A stretch of 5,388 nucleotides of DNA from Armatimonadota bacterium (lineage in GTDB: Bacteria; Armatimonadota; Armatimonadia; Armatimonadales; Armatimonadaceae): contig JAURHZ010000162.1 in the NCBI GenBank assembly GCA_030833025.1, positions 1 through 5,388 on the forward strand, read 5' to 3'. The notes under the pieces are model-generated. The model saw only the letters and a list, made by a program, of their open reading frames with translations. It ran no database searches and had not been told where the DNA came from. Of this stretch, positions 1 through 5,388 are shown piece after piece (position 1 is the stretch's first letter; each line of letters opens with the position of its first letter). The translations under genes were made by a program, and so were the position numbers.

Positions 1-390
1 TGGGCATTTGGACACTACCTGCGCTGGGCCGCCCCCGTAACTGACCATCAAAACCACACCTTTAGCACCATCCAAAACCTGTTCGACTCCGGCACCTACG
101 GCATCCCAAAGCACATCACCAGCCACACACCAGCTGACATCCTCACCTCGCTGTTTGGCATCACGCACAATGCCACCGGGATGACCGTGAACCCCAATGC
201 ATCAGCTCTCCCCGATGCAATTTGCATCAGCGATATCCTCATCGGGCAGAACCGCTACTCCTTTGTTTGGGACAGCCCTGCGCTCCCAGATGACCATTTT
301 GATGATGGAGACAAAGGCTTTACCGTTTACCATGGGAGCCGTCGGATACACCACAGCGCATCCCCAACCAGCTTTCACTACCCCATTTAG
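1..390 (+). CDS. C-terminal fragment of an uncharacterised protein, possibly a six-hairpin-type glycoside hydrolase
   Basis: The reading frame is open from base 1 and ends at TAG 388-390, giving 129 residues; the start lies outside the window. There is no catalytic motif, membrane segment or zinc site in this part. The stretch with 'DILTSLFGITHNATGMTVNPN' character (about residues 44-65), followed by a short beta-rich tail ending in 'GDKGFTVYHG', resembles the end of alpha-L-rhamnosidase-like and related (alpha/alpha)6 glycosidases. In those enzymes an 'LxGI/V...GxxVxP' segment leads into a C-terminal beta-sandwich. This is pattern recognition from memory, not a search result. The next gene starts 30 bases after this stop on the same strand, so the two are probably one transcript. 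If the glycosidase guess holds, the dehydrogenase could act on a released sugar or polyol. The coding status is well supported by the uninterrupted frame and protein-like composition; the function is uncertain. Confidence 0.6.
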   Translation, partial: WAFGHYLRWAAPVTDHQNHTFSTIQNLFDSGTYGIPKHITSHTPADILTSLFGITHNATGMTVNPNASALPDAICISDILIGQNRYSFVWDSPALPDDHFDDGDKGFTVYHGSRRIHHSASPTSFHYPI

Positions 391-409
391 ACTGATCACC
401 TCAGCAACC

Positions 410-414
410 AGGAA
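410..414 (+). promoter_or_regulatory. Ribosome binding site of the MDR dehydrogenase gene
   Basis: AGGAA lies six bases before the ATG at 421, the usual Shine-Dalgarno spacing. It sits in the 30-base gap after the upstream stop codon and supports ATG 421 as the start. It is the clearest ribosome site in the window. Confidence 0.7.
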
Positions 415-420
415 ATTCTC

Positions 421-1497
421 ATGACCACCGCAGCCGTCATCCCAGCTCCATATGCACCTATCATCCTACAAAACCGCCCATTGCCAAGCCTAAACCCCGG
501 CGAAGCTATCCTTGAGACGATTGCGAGCGAAGTATGCGGCACGGATGTCCATCTGTGGCATGGTAAGCTCGCGGGCGTTCCCTATCCACTGGTACCCGGA
601 CACGTAGCGGTTGGAACGATCAGTGCATCGCACGGCGATGTCGTTGACATCAATGGTAACCCGCTAGCGCTGGGCACCGTTTGCACATTCCTCGATGTCG
701 TAGGCACGTGCAACCAGTGCTGGCACTGCCGAGTAGCCAAGGCATCCACACGTTGCCCAAGCCGCAAGGTCTACGGGATTACGCTTGGCGCTGAAGATGG
801 CCTCTATGGCGGCTGGTCAACGCACATCCACTTGCGGAAGGATGCCATCGCGATTCCACTGCCCGCGGGCCTAGACCCGGAAATGTGGATTGCAGCGGGA
901 TGTGGCTTGCCGACGGCGCTGCATGCTGTCGACCTCTCAGATATCAAGATTGGTGCAAGCGTTGCGATTCTCGGTGCCGGCCCGGTGGGTCTCAGTGCTT
1001 GTGCGCTCGCTGCGGCGAGTGGAGCCCACCATGTCTATGCCATTGACCCGGTAGCCACACGGAGAAGCGCCGCGCTCAAAATGGGTGCAAGCCATGCGTT
1101 CGACCTTTCCGAGCTTGCAGCACTACGGGCCGAAACAGGGATGCGCGGGCCGGACATCGTGATTGAGGCGAGCGGCAACCCGGCGGCAGTCAAGCTGGCG
1201 TTAGAGCTCGTCCGAGATGCAGGTACTGTTGTTGTCGTGGGGCAGTACACAGACAATGGTGAGATTGGGCTGAACCCCCACCTGGACATCAACAAGAAAC
1301 ATATCAAGGTTCAGGGCTGCTGGGGTTCCGATTACTCCCACTTTCACCGTGGCGTACAGGCAGTCAGAGACCTCTGTGACCGTTTCAACTGGCGTACAAC
1401 GGTATCGGCGACCTACCACTTGGCAGATACGCAGCAGGCCCTCGACGATGTTGCATCGAGGAAAGTCGTCAAGGCCGTGATCGCCCCTAATGGCTAG
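421..1497 (+). CDS. Zinc-dependent alcohol/polyol dehydrogenase (MDR family)
   Basis: This 358-residue protein has the normal length and domain order of a medium-chain dehydrogenase: a GroES-like catalytic domain (about 1-150) and then a Rossmann domain. Likely catalytic zinc ligands are Cys39 (in VCGTD), His61 and Cys161. The structural zinc lobe is intact: Cys97, Cys100, Cys103 and Cys112 in C-x2-C-x2-C-x7-C spacing. The nucleotide loop is G185-x-G187-x-x-G190, and Asp209 at the end of the second beta strand suggests NAD rather than NADP. It should therefore oxidise an alcohol, or reduce an aldehyde or ketone, in the cytoplasm. The substrate cannot be read from sequence; threonine-, sorbitol- and xylitol-type dehydrogenases share this layout. 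The usual GHE motif is GHV here (Val62), which removes the conserved Glu next to the zinc. Start choice: ATG 421 has an AGGAA site at 410-414. The stop codon lies inside a hairpin (1492-1512). Confidence 0.92.
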   Translation: MTTAAVIPAPYAPIILQNRPLPSLNPGEAILETIASEVCGTDVHLWHGKLAGVPYPLVPGHVAVGTISASHGDVVDINGNPLALGTVCTFLDVVGTCNQCWHCRVAKASTRCPSRKVYGITLGAEDGLYGGWSTHIHLRKDAIAIPLPAGLDPEMWIAAGCGLPTALHAVDLSDIKIGASVAILGAGPVGLSACALAAASGAHHVYAIDPVATRRSAALKMGASHAFDLSELAALRAETGMRGPDIVIEASGNPAAVKLALELVRDAGTVVVVGQYTDNGEIGLNPHLDINKKHIKVQGCWGSDYSHFHRGVQAVRDLCDRFNWRTTVSATYHLADTQQALDDVASRKVVKAVIAPNG

Positions 1498-1512
1498 CCC
1501 GGCGGGCTAGCC
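1492..1512. terminator. Bidirectional hairpin terminator between convergent genes
   Basis: GGCTAGCCC (1492-1500) and GGGCTAGCC (1504-1512) are perfect reverse complements around a 3-base loop, a 9-bp stem with 7 G-C pairs. It fills the gap between the ends of the dehydrogenase gene (+) and the SDR gene (-). The dehydrogenase TAG (1495-1497) lies in the left arm, and the SDR TAG (1514-1512 on the minus strand) touches the right arm. No T-tract follows on either strand, so this is a terminator-like hairpin without the classical U tail. Confidence 0.65.
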
Positions 1513-2210
1513 TAGAGGATGCCCTTCGGTGGCATTAAGACTAACTCATCGATGACACAGCTATCCGGTGTATTCACCGCCTGAAGCACCGCGAGAGCCA
1601 CATCATCAGCCTGAAGCATGTCGGCCGTGTCCCATGGTGCGCCGCCCATGGAATCCCAGAATGGGGTTGCAACGCTTCCTGGAAAGATACTCGAAATGCG
1701 AATGCCATCCTTGCGGACTTCCTTCGCAACGCACTGCACCATGCCGTAAGCAGCCCACTTAGAGGCTACATAAGCACTGCTCATTGGAAATGACTGCTTT
1801 GCCGCAATCGACAGCATCGGGACAATCATCCCCTCACCACGAGGTTTCATCACCCGCACCGCTGCGCGCACGCAGTTGAACATTCCGGTGACGTTGGTCG
1901 ACATCATTTCGGCAAATGCCGCATCGGATGTCTGCTCAATGGGCGCGAATGTCCCAACTCCAGCATTTGCGATCATCGCATCAAGATGCCCAAACTCAGC
2001 GACCATCTTATTGACTGCATCATCGATGAAAGCGCTATCGGTAACGCTGCCAACGAATGCAACGTGACCACAGTCTGTCTCAGAAACAAGCTGTACAAGG
2101 TCTTCACGATTGCGTGCTATAAGACCAAGCCGCCAACCATCCGCCGTCAGAGCATCAACAATAGCCCGCCCTATACCCTTGGTCGCCCCGGTCACAATCG
2201 CTGTACGCAT
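1512..2210 (-). CDS. Short-chain dehydrogenase/reductase, candidate sepiapterin reductase
   Basis: A 232-residue classical SDR, complete. Counting from the upstream TTG codon, it shows the TGATKGIG cofactor loop (residues 8-15), the NAG motif (83-85), and the catalytic set Asn107, Ser135, Tyr148 and Lys152 (YVASK). Arg34 after the second beta strand fits NADPH. The PG motif after the fourth catalytic helix (FPGSVATPF) is also present. The family reduces carbonyls or oxidises alcohols with NAD(P)H. The generic motifs do not name a substrate. The proposed role, reducing the 6-pyruvoyl side chain to tetrahydrobiopterin or a related pterin, comes from its place as the last gene after PTPS and FolE. 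Start: ATG 2210 is preferred; an in-frame TTG lies directly upstream at 2213, and a weak GAGAGTGAG-like ribosome site lies at about 2219-2227, overlapping the folE stop. The gap to folE is only 12-15 bases, so translation may be coupled. Confidence 0.9.
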   Translation of the reverse strand: MRTAIVTGATKGIGRAIVDALTADGWRLGLIARNREDLVQLVSETDCGHVAFVGSVTDSAFIDDAVNKMVAEFGHLDAMIANAGVGTFAPIEQTSDAAFAEMMSTNVTGMFNCVRAAVRVMKPRGEGMIVPMLSIAAKQSFPMSSAYVASKWAAYGMVQCVAKEVRKDGIRISSIFPGSVATPFWDSMGGAPWDTADMLQADDVALAVLQAVNTPDSCVIDELVLMPPKGIL

Positions 2211-2225
2211 CAAATTAACTCACTC

Positions 2226-2900
2226 TCAGTGCTTGTTGACAATACTCATAAACTCAGCGCGTAGCGCCGGGTCTGTACGGAAGCGGCCACCGAGCTTACT
2301 CGTGACCGTGCTCGAACCATGATCTTCAACACCACGGCTCCGGACACAATAATGAATCGCATCTACAACCACCGCGATGTCATCCGTACCCAAAATATAC
2401 TGCAGCGCAAAGTATATCTGCTCGGTGAGACGCTCCTGGATTTGCGGACGTTTTGCGAAGTACTCCACAATACGGTTCAGCTTTGACAAGCCCAGAACAT
2501 GTTGCCCAGGGATGTACGCGACCGTTGCGTTGCCATCGATGACGACAAAGTGATGCTCACAGCTGGACATCACAGAAATGTTACGCTCAACGACCATCTC
2601 GTCGTAGCGCATTTTGTTTTCAACAGCAGTGCACTTTGGGAAATTGTCGTAGTCAAGCCCCCAAAAGATCTCACTCACAAACATCTTTGCAACTCTCCGA
2701 GGCGAGTCCATAAGGGAGTCATCCTCGAGATCAAGGCCAAGGGCTTCCATGATTCCGCGGAAGTGATGCTCAATACGATCGGTTTTCTCCGCATCTGTTA
2801 GCTCATTCGCCACAGTGGGTGTTTCAACACGGTTCAAGACCAAGTGTTCGTGGACGCGGCGACCAAGCTCAGGATCGGTTTTAGTTTTGTTCAGTGCCAT
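2226..2900 (-). CDS. folE: GTP cyclohydrolase I
   Basis: GTP cyclohydrolase I converts GTP to 7,8-dihydroneopterin triphosphate, the first step to folate, biopterin and deazapurines. The protein is 224 residues, a normal length for the type IA enzyme. Zinc ligands are visible: Cys114 and His117 in SSCEHHF, and Cys185 in HYCVRSRG. These match E. coli Cys110, His113 and Cys181 with a constant shift of four. His116 and His183 match the catalytic His112 and His179. The GLSKLNRIV and QERLTEQI segments are the conserved core. From memory, the sequence follows E. coli FolE closely over its whole length, including the N-terminal ETP and DDSLM..P..R segments. It lies 35 bases after the PTPS stop and just before the SDR gene. 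This context suggests a dedicated pterin-cofactor copy rather than the folate gene, as no folate genes (folP, folK, folB) are in view. ATG 2900 has a weak AGAAAG site at 2908-2913. Confidence 0.96.
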   Translation of the reverse strand: MALNKTKTDPELGRRVHEHLVLNRVETPTVANELTDAEKTDRIEHHFRGIMEALGLDLEDDSLMDSPRRVAKMFVSEIFWGLDYDNFPKCTAVENKMRYDEMVVERNISVMSSCEHHFVVIDGNATVAYIPGQHVLGLSKLNRIVEYFAKRPQIQERLTEQIYFALQYILGTDDIAVVVDAIHYCVRSRGVEDHGSSTVTSKLGGRFRTDPALRAEFMSIVNKH

Positions 2901-2935
2901 AGGTTGTCTTTCTGCAGTTTGCCTAGATGCCTGAC

Positions 2936-3796
2936 TTAGCCGGCATATTCAAAATAGTTACGTTCTGTTTCGCGTACGATGACGCGTGCGAGTCTGGCGG
3001 GAGCCGGGATGTGATTCTTGACGCGGTTCCAAATCACCAGCGTCAGATTCTCACTCGTTGGGTTACTCCCAATAAATTCAGGAACATCATCGTTGAGGCA
3101 CTTGTGATCAAAGACTTGCATGATGTGTTCTTCGATGACGGCATCCAAAGCCTCGAGGTCAACCAACATCCCAGTAACCGGGTCTGGCTCGCCCGTGACC
3201 GTCACCTCAACTCCGTAGTTATGACCGTGGCCACCCTTGTGGTTGCACTTGCCAAAAATGGCAACGTTCTCCTCATCGGATAAACCAGGAGCATGCAACC
3301 GGTGGGACGCTGCGAAGTCGATGCAGCGAGTGAGCGAAACCATTGGTTTACCTCCAGAATTTGTACGCGTGGCGTAGAGCGTTGGGCTTTCCCAGACGAT
3401 GATTTCACACAGCTGCGCACGTGCATCGGTGAAATGGGTTTCGACTTGGTTCCAAACAAAATCAGTGATGTTCTCAAGCGTTGCCTGACGCGCAGCAAAC
3501 CATGCCACCTCATAGGTCAGGTGCTTGTCCGCAACAAGCGCAAGGACGTTTTGCTTTATGCAGCGGTCGATATCTACGATGTTGACAATCATCCCGGTGA
3601 GCGGATCAACCGCACCTTCGAACGTCACTTCAACCGTGTAGTTATGCCCATGACCGTACGGACTGGCCCAGCGCCCAAACATGGATTTGTTCTGGTCATC
3701 TGTAAGCCCAGCCATCCAATATGCATGGCCAGCCGAAAACATAACCCGCCGTTTGAGGCGCATTGTTGGTGGTTTGGTTGGCATTGACGGCTTCAT
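2936..3796 (-). CDS. Tandem-domain 6-pyruvoyl-tetrahydropterin synthase
   Basis: A 286-residue protein made of two PTPS domains, about twice the single-domain length. Domain 1 covers about residues 13-145 and domain 2 about 152-286. PTPS turns dihydroneopterin triphosphate into 6-pyruvoyl-tetrahydropterin. Domain 2 has everything expected: zinc ligands His165, His190 and His192, catalytic Cys184 (FGKC), Asp230-His231 (DHK) and the pterin anchor Glu276. It reads very like animal PTPS. Domain 1 keeps the zinc histidines (His24, His49, His51) and Glu136, but has Trp43 exactly where the catalytic Cys should be and an altered DKH instead of DHK (Asp90, His92). It may be structural, regulatory or act on another pterin. 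First gene of the minus-strand set, with folE next. ATG 3796 has an AGAGAG site at 3801-3806; in-frame ATGs at codons 5 and 12 are alternatives. QueD is less likely because no queC or queE is present. Confidence 0.93.
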   Translation of the reverse strand: MKPSMPTKPPTMRLKRRVMFSAGHAYWMAGLTDDQNKSMFGRWASPYGHGHNYTVEVTFEGAVDPLTGMIVNIVDIDRCIKQNVLALVADKHLTYEVAWFAARQATLENITDFVWNQVETHFTDARAQLCEIIVWESPTLYATRTNSGGKPMVSLTRCIDFAASHRLHAPGLSDEENVAIFGKCNHKGGHGHNYGVEVTVTGEPDPVTGMLVDLEALDAVIEEHIMQVFDHKCLNDDVPEFIGSNPTSENLTLVIWNRVKNHIPAPARLARVIVRETERNYFEYAG

Positions 3797-3964
3797 CTTT
3801 CTCTCTAACGCTCGACAAGCGCGAAGGTTCCCTATACATCACTGGGATTTTCGCTCTCCCGATGACTGGTAACTGTAATACACTGATGTGTAGGGTTTGA
3901 TTCCCGCAGCTTGCCTGTATAGAAATGTAAATCCGCCTTGTCATCAGTACTGGACTTAGCCTGT
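3797..3964. promoter_or_regulatory. Divergent control region between the pterin cassette and the FAD oxidoreductase
   Basis: This 168-base gap separates two genes that read away from each other, so it must hold both promoters. It looks more AT-rich than the coding sequence. Leftward, TGTATAGG (3838-3831 on the minus strand) could be a -10 site, but no good -35 lies at the right distance. Rightward, TTGATT (3897-3902) with the TATAGAAAT stretch (3918-3926) is a weak candidate, as is TTGTCA (3938-3943). No riboswitch-like structure was recognised. Confidence 0.6.
3830..3895. repeat. Imperfect inverted repeat, candidate shared operator
   Basis: CCCTATACATCACTG (3830-3844) and CACTGATGTGTAGGG (3881-3895) pair as reverse complements at 13 of 15 positions, with 36 bases between them. 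The arm centres are 51 bases apart, about five helical turns. The right arm overlaps a smaller palindrome, TACAC-TGAT-GTGTA (3879-3892). The left arm overlaps the possible leftward -10 site, and the right arm abuts the possible rightward -35 site. This would suit a regulator that controls both genes; no regulator gene is in the window. Confidence 0.4.
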
Positions 3965-5388
3965 ATGTATATGGATTCAGATATGGATATTGCCCCACCA
4001 CCCGCACCCTATGAGCTGTCCCGTGTTCTAGACATCGAGCTGCGCAGAATCGTACATGTAGCGCAAGCGGTTCCAAACGCCGATTTTGATACCTGCGATG
4101 TACTAGTCCTTGGCGGCGGCGTCGGAGGCGTCGCGGCAGCTGAAGCTGCAGCAACCGATGGAGCAAGCGTCATCGTCGTTGAGCCGACATCAGTGCTTGG
4201 TGGGCAGCTGACAGCGCAACTAGTCCCCGTCCCGGATGAAAACAGATACGTTGGTGTCGCAAATGGTGCATCGACGGATAGATATAGAGCCCTGCGTGAG
4301 GATGTCCGTGCCATATACTCTGCAAAAACTGGCGTACGCAAGCAGGCAGCAAACAATATTGGTCAGTGCTGGGTCTCTCCGGTTTCGGGATTGCCGAGTG
4401 TCTGGAGTCAGGCGATTCAAAACCGACTAGCGCCACATATTGACAATGGCCGTTTAAAAAAGGTCTACCTTAGGCATCAGCTAAGGCGCATCGTCCGCTA
4501 CTCCGGCAATGGCGACATCAACTACGTTGAGATCGTGAATTTGGAAGATGGTCGTATCCAGAGAATAGCCCCTAAGATGGTTGTCGATGCGACAGAGGAT
4601 GGCGCAGCGGCATACCTAGCTGGCTGCCCAACACGCATCGGGCAAGAGGCGGCATCGGAATTTGGAGAGACTCTCGCCCCAGCAAAACAGCATCCAGATT
4701 GGGTGCAGTCGTTTACGTACGGCTTTCTTCTACGCTGGGAAAACGACCCTTCTAAGCAAAAGCCGCCGGTCGCACCACCAGCTGAATACGATGTCTTCAA
4801 ACGACAAGGTGAGTACACACTTGACTACGTTTACCGTGGGAATGGGATTGTGGCGTATTCAGTGCCGTATGGCGTCCTAGATGCCATATCGTACACATCG
4901 ATCGCCGGTACACGAACGTACCAGCCCTTTTGGACATATCGGCGCCTCGAAGCAGCAAATGCATTCACTGGTGGGAAGAGCCCACAAGGCGACATCGCAC
5001 TAATCAACTGGCGGGGAAATGATTTTCACCTCGAAAGTTACATCGACAAATCTCTCGATGAGCAAGTCCGTATCTTAAACCGAGGGCGTGACTTTGCGGT
5101 TGGCTTTCTGTACTGGTTACAAACCGAATGTCCACGGGATGGCGGAGCGGGCAAAGGCTATCCGGAAATGCAGCCGTATACGAATACGAATGAGCCTTTG
5201 GTGGATGACCTTGGTGTCGCCTTGCATCCCTACATACGCGAGAGCCGCCGTATTGTCGCGCAGCAATCACTAACGGCAACGGATATGGACGCAAATTCGC
5301 CCGACAAGCGCTGGGGTACCGAGTTTAGCGACAGTATCGGTTGTGCCCATTATGCAATCGACATCCACCCTAGCGAAAACGAGCCACA
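3965..5388 (+). CDS. FAD-dependent oxidoreductase (FAD_oxidored type), 3' end missing
   Basis: The frame is open from the start to the window edge (474 codons), so the C-terminus is missing. The FAD-binding Rossmann motif G50-x-G52-x-x-G55 (LGGGVGG) is followed by Glu73 for the ribose, then LGGQLT at 78-83. A 'CWVS' segment (about 133-136) and, near the edge, 'DSIGCAHYAIDIHPS' fit the FAD_oxidored family, often labelled 'xanthan lyase' in databases without proof. The VVDATEDG segment is the usual second FAD contact. No signal peptide or membrane helix is seen, so the enzyme is probably cytoplasmic. Substrate unknown; sugar- or polyol-linked oxidation is a family-level guess. About 44 residues precede the FAD loop, longer than in many relatives. 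In-frame ATGs at 3965, 3971 and 3983 have no clear ribosome site, so the start is uncertain and a leaderless message is possible. It is divergent from the pterin genes. Confidence 0.87.
   Translation, partial: MYMDSDMDIAPPPAPYELSRVLDIELRRIVHVAQAVPNADFDTCDVLVLGGGVGGVAAAEAAATDGASVIVVEPTSVLGGQLTAQLVPVPDENRYVGVANGASTDRYRALREDVRAIYSAKTGVRKQAANNIGQCWVSPVSGLPSVWSQAIQNRLAPHIDNGRLKKVYLRHQLRRIVRYSGNGDINYVEIVNLEDGRIQRIAPKMVVDATEDGAAAYLAGCPTRIGQEAASEFGETLAPAKQHPDWVQSFTYGFLLRWENDPSKQKPPVAPPAEYDVFKRQGEYTLDYVYRGNGIVAYSVPYGVLDAISYTSIAGTRTYQPFWTYRRLEAANAFTGGKSPQGDIALINWRGNDFHLESYIDKSLDEQVRILNRGRDFAVGFLYWLQTECPRDGGAGKGYPEMQPYTNTNEPLVDDLGVALHPYIRESRRIVAQQSLTATDMDANSPDKRWGTEFSDSIGCAHYAIDIHPSENEP

Noticed and set aside
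2499..2801. 100-codon open frame on the + strand
   Set aside because: Antisense to the conserved core of folE with no motif of its own.
3293..3787. 164-codon open frame on the + strand
   Set aside because: Lies entirely antisense to the PTPS gene, which has clear motifs in both domains; no recognisable protein motif and no good ribosome site.
2226..3796. Queuosine/7-deazaguanine pathway (FolE plus QueD)
   Set aside because: FolE and a PTPS-fold protein would fit, but no queC or queE is present, domain 2 resembles animal PTPS, and an SDR completes a biopterin-type route instead.
3696..4166. 156-codon open frame on the - strand across the divergent region
   Set aside because: Overlaps the start of PTPS and the FAD-binding motif of the FAD enzyme in the wrong frame; its Leu/Arg-rich start looks like a coding shadow.
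4009..4356. Overlapping - strand open frames under the FAD oxidoreductase, with another at 5004-5294
   Set aside because: The + strand frame has the FAD loop and family motifs without a break; the minus frames are low-complexity shadows.
1..5388. tRNA, rRNA, CRISPR array, transposase or attachment site
   Set aside because: No repeat array, cloverleaf, mobile-element gene or direct terminal repeat was seen when reading the window.

Overview
This is a compact bacterial window with five recognisable genes. Two are cut by the window ends, and none is visibly broken inside. Base composition looks roughly balanced to moderately GC-rich. There is a good Shine-Dalgarno-like site before the alcohol dehydrogenase gene and weaker purine-rich sites before the others. 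The phylum cannot be fixed from this sequence alone. The FAD oxidoreductase and MDR dehydrogenase families are widespread in Actinobacteria and several other phyla.

Layout. (1) 1-390, + strand: C-terminal 129 residues of a protein whose end resembles the tail of a six-hairpin glycoside hydrolase (weak call). (2) 421-1497, + strand: a complete zinc-dependent MDR alcohol/polyol dehydrogenase, probably co-transcribed with the first gene. (3) 1492-1512: a strong GC-rich hairpin that contains the dehydrogenase stop codon and touches the stop codon of the convergent gene; it looks like a two-way terminator without a T-tract. (4) 3796 down to 1512, - strand: a tight three-gene set, tandem-domain 6-pyruvoyl-tetrahydropterin synthase (PTPS), then GTP cyclohydrolase I (FolE), then a short-chain dehydrogenase (SDR). 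(5) 3797-3964: a divergent control region with an imperfect inverted repeat. (6) 3965-5388, + strand: an FAD-dependent oxidoreductase (FAD_oxidored type), cut by the right edge.

How it fits together. FolE makes 7,8-dihydroneopterin triphosphate from GTP, PTPS makes 6-pyruvoyl-tetrahydropterin, and an SDR of the sepiapterin reductase kind would reduce the side chain. The three minus-strand genes therefore look like a self-contained tetrahydrobiopterin (or related tetrahydropterin) cassette, rather than folate or queuosine genes. The divergent FAD enzyme may share a control region with the cassette. Whether it works with the pterin is inference only. The most unusual protein is the PTPS: two PTPS domains in one chain, where the second has the full catalytic set and the first has Trp in place of the catalytic Cys.
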